From contig JARFXM010000002.1 of assembly GCA_029532625.1 (NCBI GenBank), forward strand, positions 868,001-932,000: DNA of 64,000 nucleotides, read 5' to 3'. Under the pieces are notes generated by a model. The model made no database searches, was not told where the DNA came from, and saw only the letters and a list, made by a program, of their open reading frames with translations. Positions 37,985 through 49,059 of the stretch are shown here, one piece after another; position 1 is the stretch's first letter, and each line of letters begins with the position of its first letter. Source of the DNA: Lomentospora prolificans (taxonomy: Eukaryota; Ascomycota; Sordariomycetes; Microascales; Microascaceae). Made by a program: the position numbers and the translations under genes.

Positions 37985-40900
37985 AAGTCTGTATGTCATA
38001 AAATTTCCATTATCCACTACCATGTCGTTGAGCATGGTTTATGCTAGAATAACCCACCTAAACATTAATGACACTCGTCCTTGTATCTGCCGAGTCCCGT
38101 AACGAGCCCCATGCTTGTTCTTCACTATTCTGGCTAATCCTCGCCTTTACTCCTCCATGATGATCCCCAAAACAGCGTGGGGAAAACAAAGAACTCGCAG
38201 ATCGTCCAAGATGCATCTCGCCCTTTGCTCTCCCGGGAACGTTTTAATGACCCATGTCGACGCTGCCTGTTTCAGAAACAGGGTCGCCGGCGTGCAAAGG
38301 GGGAAAAACCTCGTAAAGGCGAGCGACCAGGGTGGCTAGGACCTTAAGGATCTTCTGGAAAGTGCAAGGATCAATCAATTGCGAGTTTACATGCCATGGG
38401 CCGGAATGCTGAGGCTGCGACGCCGCAGGTCACTGCGCCGAGATAATAATTAATACCCCCGCTTGGCACAGCGCTCAACTCACAATCAGTCGATGAGGGT
38501 GTCACGAGGGGTGGGAGAGCGAGAAGAAGGGGACGCGATACACCTGTTTGATAAATTAAAAGGGTCTTCGAGGTGCATTCCATAGATATTCTCGGCCATC
38601 GGAATCGCCGTTTTGAATAACGGAGTACAGGAGTGCTGATGCCGATGGACCCTCATCGTCATTATCTGGGAGCCAGCTGGCCGTACGAAGGGTCATTTAG
38701 CTCATGCCCAAAAATATCTTTTCGGGGTCGGAAAGGGAATTTCACCGTGGAAGTGTCCTTAGGTGTCAGACAGAAGGCAGAAGACAGCGCGCATGGCCTA
38801 GCCTTTCAGGCCTAGGCTGGCCCTATTCAAGGGATTACTTAGCGTCGTTTGGTATGCGAGGGAAAGGCTGGGCATATGTCATAGACGACGGAATAATGGG
38901 TACCTGGGTCCCTTTTCCGAGAGACGTTCAATTGTTAAATGGCCTGGGAGCCAGTAACGAGACACACCGGACCTGACCAGGACCAGGGTCTTCACTGGTC
39001 GTCTGTTGCCCCACTTTCAGAGTAACTAGTCAGCATATTGTCCTCGCGGTTCGAATCGCGTGGCATGGAGAAGGCTAGGCAATGGAGTTGTACAAGTAGG
39101 TAGCATCCTCGAGAAGGCTCCAGTGGCTGGTTGGTGCTATTACGTTGATCCATTACAATCGCAATGGATATTGATAGTGCTAGCTACTTATGGTGGAGTC
39201 ATCCCTGGCGGGAGAGGGTCTGGCATGCATCGGATCCGGAGCACCAAAGCTCCCCTTTTCGGACTTGACTTCCCAGATCAAGATGTCAGACCCGCGATCT
39301 CAAGACTAAGCTATTACCAAACACGCTTGACTTCCTTTTTTCCGTTCCCGTGCTAATCTTCAAACAGCTCCTGCCACTACGTCAGCGGTTGAAGATACCC
39401 GCTTGTACCCTAGGCCCAAGCTGTGGCCGTTTGCTCAAGACCCTCTCTCGTACGAACCGATCCCTGCCTCATGGCGCCAAGGGGTTCTTTCCTCTTGTTC
39501 CCACCACACAAGGCTCTCCAGACGAAGGTGAGTTCTCGGCCCAGCCCCCGTGCAGATGCCATCCAGGACAGGATCAGGGCCATTCCCTTTAAGGATTGGC
39601 CGAAACCGCCTGGAGCGAGCGCGATGGGCCTCACTATCCCCAGTCTGAGATCGATTGTGAGCGTTATGTCAGATTCAGTATGGTCTGCGTCAATGGTGCC
39701 TTGCCATCCGCCGTCTCCACCGTCGCTCTTTTTCCCCCAGCCTCCCACGCCGCAGATAGTATAATCGAGGAGGGAAGGCTGCATAAACGCTTACACGCTA
39801 TTCCCTCAGGGCAAGCCATCGACTATAGCCAGGGTTATCCGAAGCTTCGACGAAACGGAGGGGCCGTAGCGAGGAAACGGCTTTTACAGCCTCCCCGAAG
39901 CAAATGGTTGAATGTTTACGAGATGAGCAATGACAGTATCATACGGCTTGAGGTACTTCTGCCTCAGCCAGGGGCAACAGCGGGACTGCCACAGCGGTCT
40001 TGATGTAGGTTATTCCCACGGACTGTACTCGCAAAGACAAGAAAGAAGAGCGTGAAGCGATGCAATAGTCCCAGCTCGAGGGCGAATGAGCTGGAGCCGA
40101 TACCGCGTCTCGGGCTGGCTGGGTTCTGCATTTGGCAAGCGCTTCGCCTTTTCAGCCACGAGCCATCAGCCAGCCTGCTATAAGGAATGCTCCATTCGCA
40201 GCTGCCTATTGTAGACAGTATGCTGAGGTGCACGCGCGTTAGTGGCACTGTGGCATTACCGGGCGAGGTAGTTATTCAGGAACCAAAACACAGGAGAACG
40301 CCATTTCCGGTGGGCTTGTTTTAGTATGCAGTGAGTAGTAAATGAAGCAATAATGCTAGTGCGGTCGGAGGTTGTGCCAGCGTTTAAGCGTTCAACGCCA
40401 TTGTTTAATTGTGTGCCTTCAGTCAAATGCTGGCTATTATTATTATGCGGCAATCGGGCGGACTTGGAGCAGGGCATTCTGATGACTAATACCAGCATAA
40501 GGATCCTCTCATTCTCGGTGGCCACGGACACCGTGAAACCTCGGACCATAGGTTGAGCCGTCTGTCTCCACTGGTCGGTCAATGTTACCTCGGCGAAGAT
40601 TCACACCTGACAAATATTATCGTCGGCTTGCCTAAAGTCACCTTTCTGTTTCGACGTAGTAGCTGACCAGCCCTAACTCCGACGGCTCCTAGAAAAAAAA
40701 CACGCCATCAGGGTCCTAACTTCTCCAAGGTGTTCAAGTGGCAAGCAAAGCCGGCGACAGCCTGTTGACACCAGAACGGAAAAAAAGAAAGGAAACCCGA
40801 GACATTTCAACTGCCCTGTTCAAGACAGGTACCTCTCGCCCCCAAACTGTGGACGTGCCGATTTCCCCGTCACTCAGTCCCGACCCTTTTCTCGCTCTCC

Positions 40901-43900
40901 AAGCTCCATCGCTCATTGGGGCCCAGGGCTTCCTCGCGTCCTTGGAAGTCCGCGATTTCCTAATAAGGACTAGCACGTGGTGGCTCGTTCTATTCTTAGA
41001 AAACGACCTTGCCGAGCTAGCGAGAATGACCAGCATCAGCCTCCACATTTTCCACCTTAGCACCTTTCCTACCCAATGGTTTCCAGAAACTGTCCCCCTC
41101 TAGACCCCTGTATCCTGCTCCCTTGTTCTCCAACACACGCCCCTCCCGCCCTCAACTTCCAGTCAATCACAAGATGATGGGGTGACGAGTAGTATTCCTC
41201 CGACTCGGAACAGAGAGAGAACTAACGAGGAAGGCAATCAACAAAGCCCGATACTCTGCTGTTCAACATGAGTTGACGAGGGCCATGCCTTTTACGCCAA
41301 TATGACGGGTGTCGCCTGGTCGGCTAAAGGTTCTGGCTTAGTAAGTTGCAGCGGAGGAAGGAGAAGAAAAAAGAAAGAAAAAAGGAAAAAGAAACGAAAC
41401 GAAAAGAAGAGAGAAGATGGCCTCGATTGAAGAAGAACCCAAAGAATATCATTTATCGAATCACCCAGTCTTGGCGAAACCCCAACAGGAACGAACATGC
41501 TGCCAAGGACTCCACATCTTGCTCTTCGCCGTTCCCATGGATCAGACATGCAGACTCCCTCGAGCAGAATCAGCGAGCCAGTCTCGATCGCTCGCTCTCC
41601 TAAGCGAAGCCAGAAGCTGGAGTGCAGTGCGCGGGGCCGTGACAGCAATTTGGAGCGGCCCCTCGCTTCCCAGAAAGATCCATTGCATTCCCCCTCTCGC
41701 TTATAAGCCGGTGCTGTTATTGCTCCTCGTACGGGTATTTCCTCGCCCACCCGTAATATAGTGCCGCTCTTTGGGAACAAAGGACGCAAGGCAACCCCAA
41801 TTTTTGGCGGTCTCGACATTGCCTCATAGTAGCAATCCCGTTATAATGGCAATCTACGTATCAGACGTACAAGTAGGCGAAACGCTGAGGCGTGGGGAGA
41901 AGGAAGGTAAGAACATGCTGATCATTGCTCCGCCATGATACATGGATATTCCCTTCTCCAACCCAGGGAGGGCATTTGTTATGAGCTGTCCTCAGGGCGC
42001 GTGTCACCTTCGAAGAGTGCGAACAAGGAGGCCAGCTTAACGTTCCATCTTCTTTGCGGCGCGGTACTCGACCCAGAGGATCCAGAGTCTCCGCGTTTTT
42101 TATAGCCCCCCTTGCTGACACCCGACACTTCCCCTGGGGTGACTTGCTTCTTCCAATTCTGGAAATTCCTGCTGCCGCTTCTTGAGTCTTGGCCAGGCTG
42201 CTTCTGCCCCATCGTTTCTTTGCTTGCTCCCTTTCGCTCAACGTTCCCCTTGGCTGAAGGAATGGATGTACCGCTCCTTACAACACAGCACATCCCGCAT
42301 TTCTCGGTGTATCTCAAATCCCGCAGTTCCCATTAAACGGACTCTTACAAGGAATGTGGATGCTGAGCTGTGCGTGTATCGCCCTGGTTTCCACACACAC
42401 ACACACCTTCTCCCTACCTCCGCGCTCTACATGGCACTCAAACAAATCGCAAGCTCTCGACCGTCACTGGCCCTGTCGCCTTGTGACATAAATCATGGAT
42501 CGTGGCTTGCCGAAAGGCAATAGCCCGAATACCGACCGGTCCAATGCTTGTTCTTCACAAGGTCCCCACGCCGTCTCCATCTCCAAAGCTCGACGCCACT
42601 TCCTTCACAAAAGTGACCATGATGTCAGCTGAAAATCTAACAGAGCGATCTAGATGAACCCACAAGGGGGTTCTTCTCAAGTTGAGCCCATGGTAGACAC
42701 TAGCGAGGAGCAACAGCCGAGGCCATCCCCTTCCGCACTCTCGCATACAGCGCACACACACAACACACTGCCACTCGCGGAACGAAGAAGGGCTGGAGCG
42801 AACAGCCAGCATCAATCGGCACTAAATGCTTGGCGATCAGACCCTCTTTTTTGCTCCGTTTGTCGAACCACACTCTCATGCTCTTCTTCTGGCTCTTGCC
42901 TCCCCACTCGACTAAGCTGCAATTTTTCGGCGCCAATGTTCCATGACCTCATGGCTGAGCCTTTTTTTTTTTTTTTTTCTTCTTTCTCTGCCCTTCTCTC
43001 CGGGTCTCCACTTAGATCCTAAAAATCGCAGATGTGCCTCGCTAGGGTTTAGCGTTCTTTGGGGACAGCGGGCCCAAGGTCGGCATTGCCCGAGGTCTGG
43101 GCCCCTTCTCCTCAAGTCTCTCTCTTTTCATCGGACGAGCAGTGTGAGGAGTGGGTGTGGACAAAAAAGTTTTTGTCTCTTCTCCAGTGTATTGGGTCGC
43201 AGAATTAGCGGGCCCTCGTTCCGTCTAGGCCGTGGAAAAAGAGTCTACTGATCCGCCGCAACAGAATTACAACCTCTTGATGCCTCGACCGCGGCTCTCC
43301 GAAGGGAAGGGGGGTGTAGACTAACAGGCGGTGACGTGACATTCACATCGATAGGCCAAGGACACTCGTCTGACGCTGTGCGTCTATGACTGCGCACGGA
43401 AAGAGGAGCCAAAAGATGCGGGTGGTTCTCGATGTGCCCGACCAGCCAGGGTTGCAGTATTGTCCTACCAGAAGGACCAGTGCAAAACGGATCTCTTACA
43501 GCTTCCTTCTTTCCTTCCTTGGAGGCGCGGTTTTTTTTTTTCTTACGTCTTTTCTCCTCCTTCCCATTTGACTAGACATGCTACTCTTGAAGGGGGAGAA
43601 CCCAAAAACGTGGAGTGGGATCCGAGCCCGTCTCGGGATCCCTTCCGCCGGCGTCGGGTATCGCCCCCACCCAGCACTATCCGGAGACTTTGCTGTGACG
43701 GAAGGGGTCTGGAAGGGAGAGGGCGCCCCGAGGGGGGGAGATAAGCCATGAGGCTTTTTTCTTTCTTTTTGCACCCTGTCTCTTTGTCTTCCAACACTGC
43801 TTTCCTCAGTTCATCCATCGCCGACGCAGAGGATACGGCGCTAGGGCACTAGCTACATGGAGGATTCAAAGAACGGCTTTGGCTCTCCTCCTCTCTCGAT

Positions 43901-44399
43901 AACACCGTACCGACGGCAAAGTCAAGACGGTCGGGGATTACACGTCGGCGAACGGAAGGGAGCCAACGACAATATGTAACCATGACTTTTTCTCCTACCA
44001 TCCCCGGGTTTAAGAGGCAGATCTGGCGAGTTACGAAACGTCCGCCTATATTGACTGCACACCCTTCTCTCCATCTACTAGAGTCTTTTTTGTCCTTTTT
44101 ATTATGCAGGATGTGACCTGCCTGGTAAGACGGAAAGCGAACGAAAAATGGCAAGAGAAATCTAGACGGCCTAGCGTTGTATTTTTTACGTTGTTGTATT
44201 CCTCAACAATCTATTTTTCTTTTGTTTCTCTTTTTGAGTTTCCCAAATGGCCGTCGGCGAGTGTTGGTTCGGACGGCCCACTTCTCCGGGACCCGCTGTC
44301 CTGCGAACTTGAGAGGAGATCAGGAAAACTTGTGTAGGTGGTGGTGATGGGCGGGAGGGCATGATTGGATAGGCCGCCGCTGGATGAGCACCAGCGTGA

Positions 44400-44738
44400 T
44401 CAGTTGTTTGACGGCTCTAGATGGGCGGGAAGCATGTTGGGGAAGCGAGATGAGGAAGCAGCAGCAGCAGCAGCAGGAGAGCCGAAGCGTGTGTTTGTGT
44501 ACGTGTGTGGACTGGAGGCAGAGGAGACATGTTCAAGTGAGCCATCCGCCTCGTCCTGTCCCCGTGGCGAAATACCGGATATGAAGCCATCTCGGTCCCA
44601 CAATCCGTCCTCGGACCAGCGACGTCGGAAAAGCGAAGCAGGTCTTGAGGGATGATGGCCTCGGACGTTGCTCGCTAGGCGCTGCATAAGCTCTGGACTT
44701 GATAGTTCTGGTGGTGACGCTGGTGAGTCTAGCTGCAT
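44400..44738 (-). CDS. Possible small protein with poly-Ala tract (112 residues)
   Basis: A frame from ATG 44738-44736 to TGA 44402-44400 encodes 112 residues with a reasonable protein look: MQLDSPASPPELSSPELMQR at the start, SLFRRRWSEDGLWDRDGF in the middle and a run of seven or so alanines encoded by the GCT/GCA repeat near 44458-44476. There is no recognised domain, signal peptide or membrane segment. It lies isolated in the gene-poor region. Short frames of this length also arise by chance, so it is listed only as a candidate. Confidence 0.25.
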   Translation of the reverse strand: MQLDSPASPPELSSPELMQRLASNVRGHHPSRPASLFRRRWSEDGLWDRDGFISGISPRGQDEADGSLEHVSSASSPHTYTNTRFGSPAAAAAASSSRFPNMLPAHLEPSNN

Positions 44739-44757
44739 GCGTTAGTGTTCGACCTCG

Positions 44758-44780
44758 CTCTCTCTCTCTCTCTCTCTCTT
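44758..44780. repeat. CT dinucleotide repeat
   Basis: About eleven CT units lie just upstream of the possible minus-strand start at 44738. Pyrimidine repeats are frequent in fungal promoters, but no expressed gene is established here. Confidence 0.85.
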
Positions 44781-47370
44781 TCGGGAGCTGCTTTTCGTCC
44801 CCAGGTGGCCTTATCGAAGTGCAATGCTCCAGTTCTCCCGCTTCATAATTCGATGTCCGTCATCACTAATGCACGTTTGACTTCTCATCTCTCCTAACCA
44901 TCAGACTCGGCGCCTGTGGGCCCACTCACGTCCGCAGGAAAAGCTTGGAAACACATGATCCCATCGCCACTCTTTCACATATGGGCGGACAGTCTAAAGA
45001 CGCACCCGATCGAACTAGCACGAAAGCCTCTGATGAAGAAGAGGGGAAAGGAAAAAAGCGGGAAAGCAGTAAATGACCGTCCTCCTCGGTTCAAGAAGCG
45101 GGAAGGGAGCCTTTACGCTCTTGGCACTTCTCTTCCACTCCACCACTGCGGAAAGTTCGCTTTGTTGCGCTTTCGCGCTCTCCTCCCGACCTAGCTTTTG
45201 TCTCTTTTTTTCTTCTTCTTTCTCGGCAATATTATGCTCAGCCCGTGGCCAGGCTGAATTCCCGGGAAATGGGCTCCCGCAAGGAAACCCGGCCCAACGA
45301 GCGTGCGCAGAGAAGCCCAGGGCTTCGGCTCCAGACGTTGGTTTTGGTTTTTTATTATTCCTATTACTGTTATTGTTATTGTTATTATTATCGGCTTCTT
45401 TTTTTTATGCTCAAGCGAATAAGCGATATGAGCCGTATTACTGGTCGCGCATAGGATATCTATCTGGTGTAATGAAACCCGCAGCGGTGTAAACGACGTG
45501 GCCACCCTTTTTTTCTTCTCGTTTTTCTTCCCATCCACGACCCGAAACGAAACGAGGGATTCATGAACGGGGGCAAATCAATCCTGTAAACACCGACTGC
45601 AAGCCTCTCTGTCTGCTGATACACCACGTATCAAGCGTCTGTGTCTCTCGACTCTCTCCTGCACACTCGTCTGTCGTGCTCGTGTCTCGGTCGACGTGGG
45701 CCCATCCACACAGCCCAGGTCCCCGTCTCTGCATCGCCCTCTTTTGATTCCTACGTTTTCAGCCTCACGCGCCCTTTTTTTCTCTTCTCGTTCCCTCGTT
45801 TCCCTTTCTAAATATACCCACCACTGAAAAACCGTGGTTTTCCGTTTTCCAATAGTTATACGGCATTCTTTTTTTTCTCCCACACTAAAGTATCATGAGT
45901 TCATCACTTCCCTAAAACCCGCCAAGGCCACCGTTCTCGTGCCCTGTTCACCCTCTAGTTGGTTCTGCAAGAACCTCTGTGCCTTACCAAAAAAAAAAAA
46001 AAAAAAATCCCTTTGCAGCCTCTCATCTCGTTCTGCTCATTGGGCTCGGTGTGCTCCGGACTGCAGGACGGATGTGGATGGACTGGGACTAGGGATGCAC
46101 GGGTCACACGACGTGCGTGGGTATCCGGTGCTGGCTACGGCGTCTCGAACAAGCGGAACACAGCTGGCTCGTCACTTCTTTTTCTTTTTCTTTCTTCTTT
46201 TTTTGGTCCCTTTTCTTATGGAGAATACTTGAGAGTAGACTTGCATCATTCGGCCCCTTCAGCTGAGGAGCCAGCACAGGCGGATATCCAAACCAGGCTC
46301 AGGTCGGATGACGATGCTGGCGGATGAGAGAGAGAAAGAGAGAGAGAGGCTTCCCCAGTGTGTTATTCCATCATTCGGACATGGAATCGGACGCATCGCC
46401 AACGAGGAGATGGGATCCTCTCCTGGCCTTTTCCCAAATGGTTATGCAACCCTCTTTAATTAAGAGGCCGTGTTCATCTTCCTTCGCAAACCCCACAGAC
46501 CCAATCTTTTTCGTCTCTCTTTTCCCGTCCCAATCACAGGTGCCATTGTGCCGCCTTGTCTTGGGCAGATTGAAGAAATTGCCAGCTAGCTAGTTGGGTC
46601 CAAAACGGCGCAAGCTTGCCCAGCCCAGCATCAGTTGCTCTGTAGGAAACAGACGCTTCAACTATTATGAGAGCTAGAGTGATGGTAGTTTGAGCATCAT
46701 GAAATCGGGCTTGTACTATTTATTCTTTGCACTGAGGTGCGTGCTGGTCTCCGTCAATGGCTGGTTCCAAGAGATGATTCCTCGTCTTCCAAGATATATC
46801 GAAGCATCCTTTTCCACAAACCTCGACGTTTGCACGTCGTGTCCTCTACTCTACTCTATTCTAGTCTTTAGAACATCATCAAACGTGAAAACACGCAAAT
46901 CACAGCCCAGCCCAGCCTCCAAGCCATGGGAAAAGAAAAAGAAAATCACCCAAACCCCCATCCGCAAGCCCTCTTCATGCCCCGAACCGAAACAGTGAAA
47001 AATAAAAGAGAGAGAGAGAGAGGAAAGAAAAAAAATATATCGACTTCAAAAGCTTAAAGTCCAAAGACGCACCTGCCCGCCCCGCCACGGACCTTTTGAC
47101 AACTCCGATTCGGCCCTCCGGCAAATTGACGCCACACGATTATCATCATCTCCACCCGGATCCCACAGCCGCTTCGGAAAGCCGCCAGGCGGAAGCATCC
47201 ATAAGGAAAAACGGGAAGAAAAGGTGCTCGCTGGGGATCGTGTGGCTCGCACATCACTTCTCGGCCCCCCTCTTCCTTCTTTTTCCATTCAGCGAATAGC
47301 TGGCCCTATTCTATAATCTATATCCATCCTTGTCCCCCGATACGAACTGTCGAAACAAATGAAAGGAGTC

Positions 47371-47393
47371 CCCCCCCGTTGCTTTCGGGGGGG
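47371..47393. repeat. Perfect C7G/CG7 inverted repeat
   Basis: CCCCCCCG, a 7-base loop TTGCTTT, then CGGGGGGG form an eight-pair all-GC hairpin, followed by TTT. It stands alone in a gene-poor region. It looks like a bacterial terminator by shape only. Confidence 0.8.
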
Positions 47394-48099
47394 TTTCCCT
47401 CCTCTAGCAACAACAACAAACCCCCTTGTCATGCCTTGCAAAAATAAGCATGGAATGCTATCCTCAGCCCTATTCTTAGACGCCACGAGTCCCGCCAGCC
47501 GTCGTAGTTCCCGCTCTCTGCGTCAAGAGAAAAAAAAATGGGAACCAAAGTTGACAGGGGATAAAGGGAATACGAACGCTCATCTAAAAGATTTCATGCC
47601 CCTGTGTGGACGACGTCCACTGGAATCGTCAACAGACTCCAAGTGTCCTGTGGGAGGCCTGACAAGGAAGGCAAGTAAGTCTCTGCTTTCGTATTGCCCA
47701 GCCAAGCAAGTCGTTCTCTGATCCCGGCTACTCATCGCCAGCCACGACTCCGCAACACACAAGAGTAAAAAAGGCCAGGTTCAGGTTGCAAACGGGAAAA
47801 ACGCCCAAAGAATAACGGAAACAGAACCATGACGGCCCTTATGGGAGTCTATCTACATGCTATCTATCTACCTACCTATCTACGAAGAAGAGAATAGAAA
47901 AAAAGGAAAAGTAACAAAAAGAAAAACACTTGGCCAATGAACCATCCCAGCAGTCGCCAACATCCGTCGTTCATACAAGTAATGATCCGTCTCAAACCCG
48001 TCGAGTAACCCTGTGACCCGCCACGAAGAACAGCGCTCGCCTCTCCTCTTCTTCCTATCGTGGCATGCGTGTTTGAGTAGTTTCCGTATCCTCCAGACT

Positions 48100-48119
48100 G
48101 AGAGAGAGAGAGAGAGAGA
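48100..48119. repeat. GA dinucleotide repeat
   Basis: About ten GA units in tandem. Similar tracts occur near 46326-46349 and 62267-62287. Confidence 0.85.
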
Positions 48120-49059
48120 CCCAGCCTGTCCCTAGGCTTGATGCCTGTTTTTGTGTTTCCCAAGTAAGAACCTGTCCTCCTCTTTCAGAGGCTCAAAGTT
48201 GGCCCCATCTTGACCCGATAAAGCGTCTTAAAAGCGTATAATCATATACGCCGAAACGTGCCGGTCACAACTCCCAAGAAAACTGCCCGCTTCCATCTCA
48301 ATTTTCGTAGGCCATGGTCTTCGTCTTCCGCGATGAAGGAAGTTCCAATCTCGATCTTCCTTGTGTATTATATTTCCGCGCCTTCATGCAACAGGCGCGG
48401 TTGATAACGACAGCAGAACCTTCCTCCCATCTCCCACTGCATCCTACACCTTGGAACGACACTCGCCAACATGCTGCTAGCCAAAACTCCTTCAGTCGAC
48501 TTCGGAATCATTCGCATTCGTCTTCATTCTCTTCCTAATTCTCTGCTTGGGCAAGCAAACCTCGATAAACTCTGCGGCCCCTTCTCTATGGAGACGGCTC
48601 CGGAACCCAACCCAGATATCGACGACTAAAAGTGGTGACGAGTTGATGGACAATAGCGAAGCGTTGACGGGCGTGCAGGTGTAGAGATCTAAGCTAATGC
48701 GTTCGGTATAAAATAAAGAACGAAGAAAAAAAAGAAAAGAAACGAAAAAGCCTCATCATTTCAATGTTGTTCCCACCCGAAAAGTCCCCACGCTATTATC
48801 CCATGCCATGCTGCACCCGCCGAAGACGACTACCCACATTTTCTTGTTTTCCTTCTCTTTCCATGTCACAATTCTGAATTACCCTTGTATCCTCTATATC
48901 GTTCATCTTGTATGGAGCAAGGCACAAGATGTATGTTTTTCCTCCCCTTTTTGCTCTGCTTTTTCCCCCCGCGCGTGAACGGCCCGCCTAACCCAGTCCT
49001 TCCGTCTCTTTCTCTTTCGTCTTTCATTGTGGCATCGCTCGTTTTCCGTGGGCATCTCT

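Larger units (their letters stand above)
31897..49059. other. 17.2 kb gene-poor stretch
   Basis: Between the transcription factor start and the transportin stop no gene with a recognisable domain was found on either strand. The sequence is of mixed composition with abundant pyrimidine/purine tracts and many simple repeats: T18 at 37967-37984, T17 at 42962-42978, CT repeat at 44758-44780, GCA repeat at 44458-44476, A19 at 45989-46007, and GA repeats near 46326, 47006 and 48100. Only one short block (about 33540-34020) is AT-rich with a transposon-like relic. Weak coding candidates are given separately. Confidence 0.5.

Noticed and set aside
39001..39070. Possible tRNA: GGTTCGAATCG resembles a B box
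   Set aside because: The T-arm stem does not pair properly at the second base pair and no A box or cloverleaf can be drawn upstream.
41292..41819. 175-codon minus-strand frame with a Phe-rich stretch
   Set aside because: The Phe/Leu/Ser run is just the translation of an A/G-rich repeat on the other strand, not a membrane segment.
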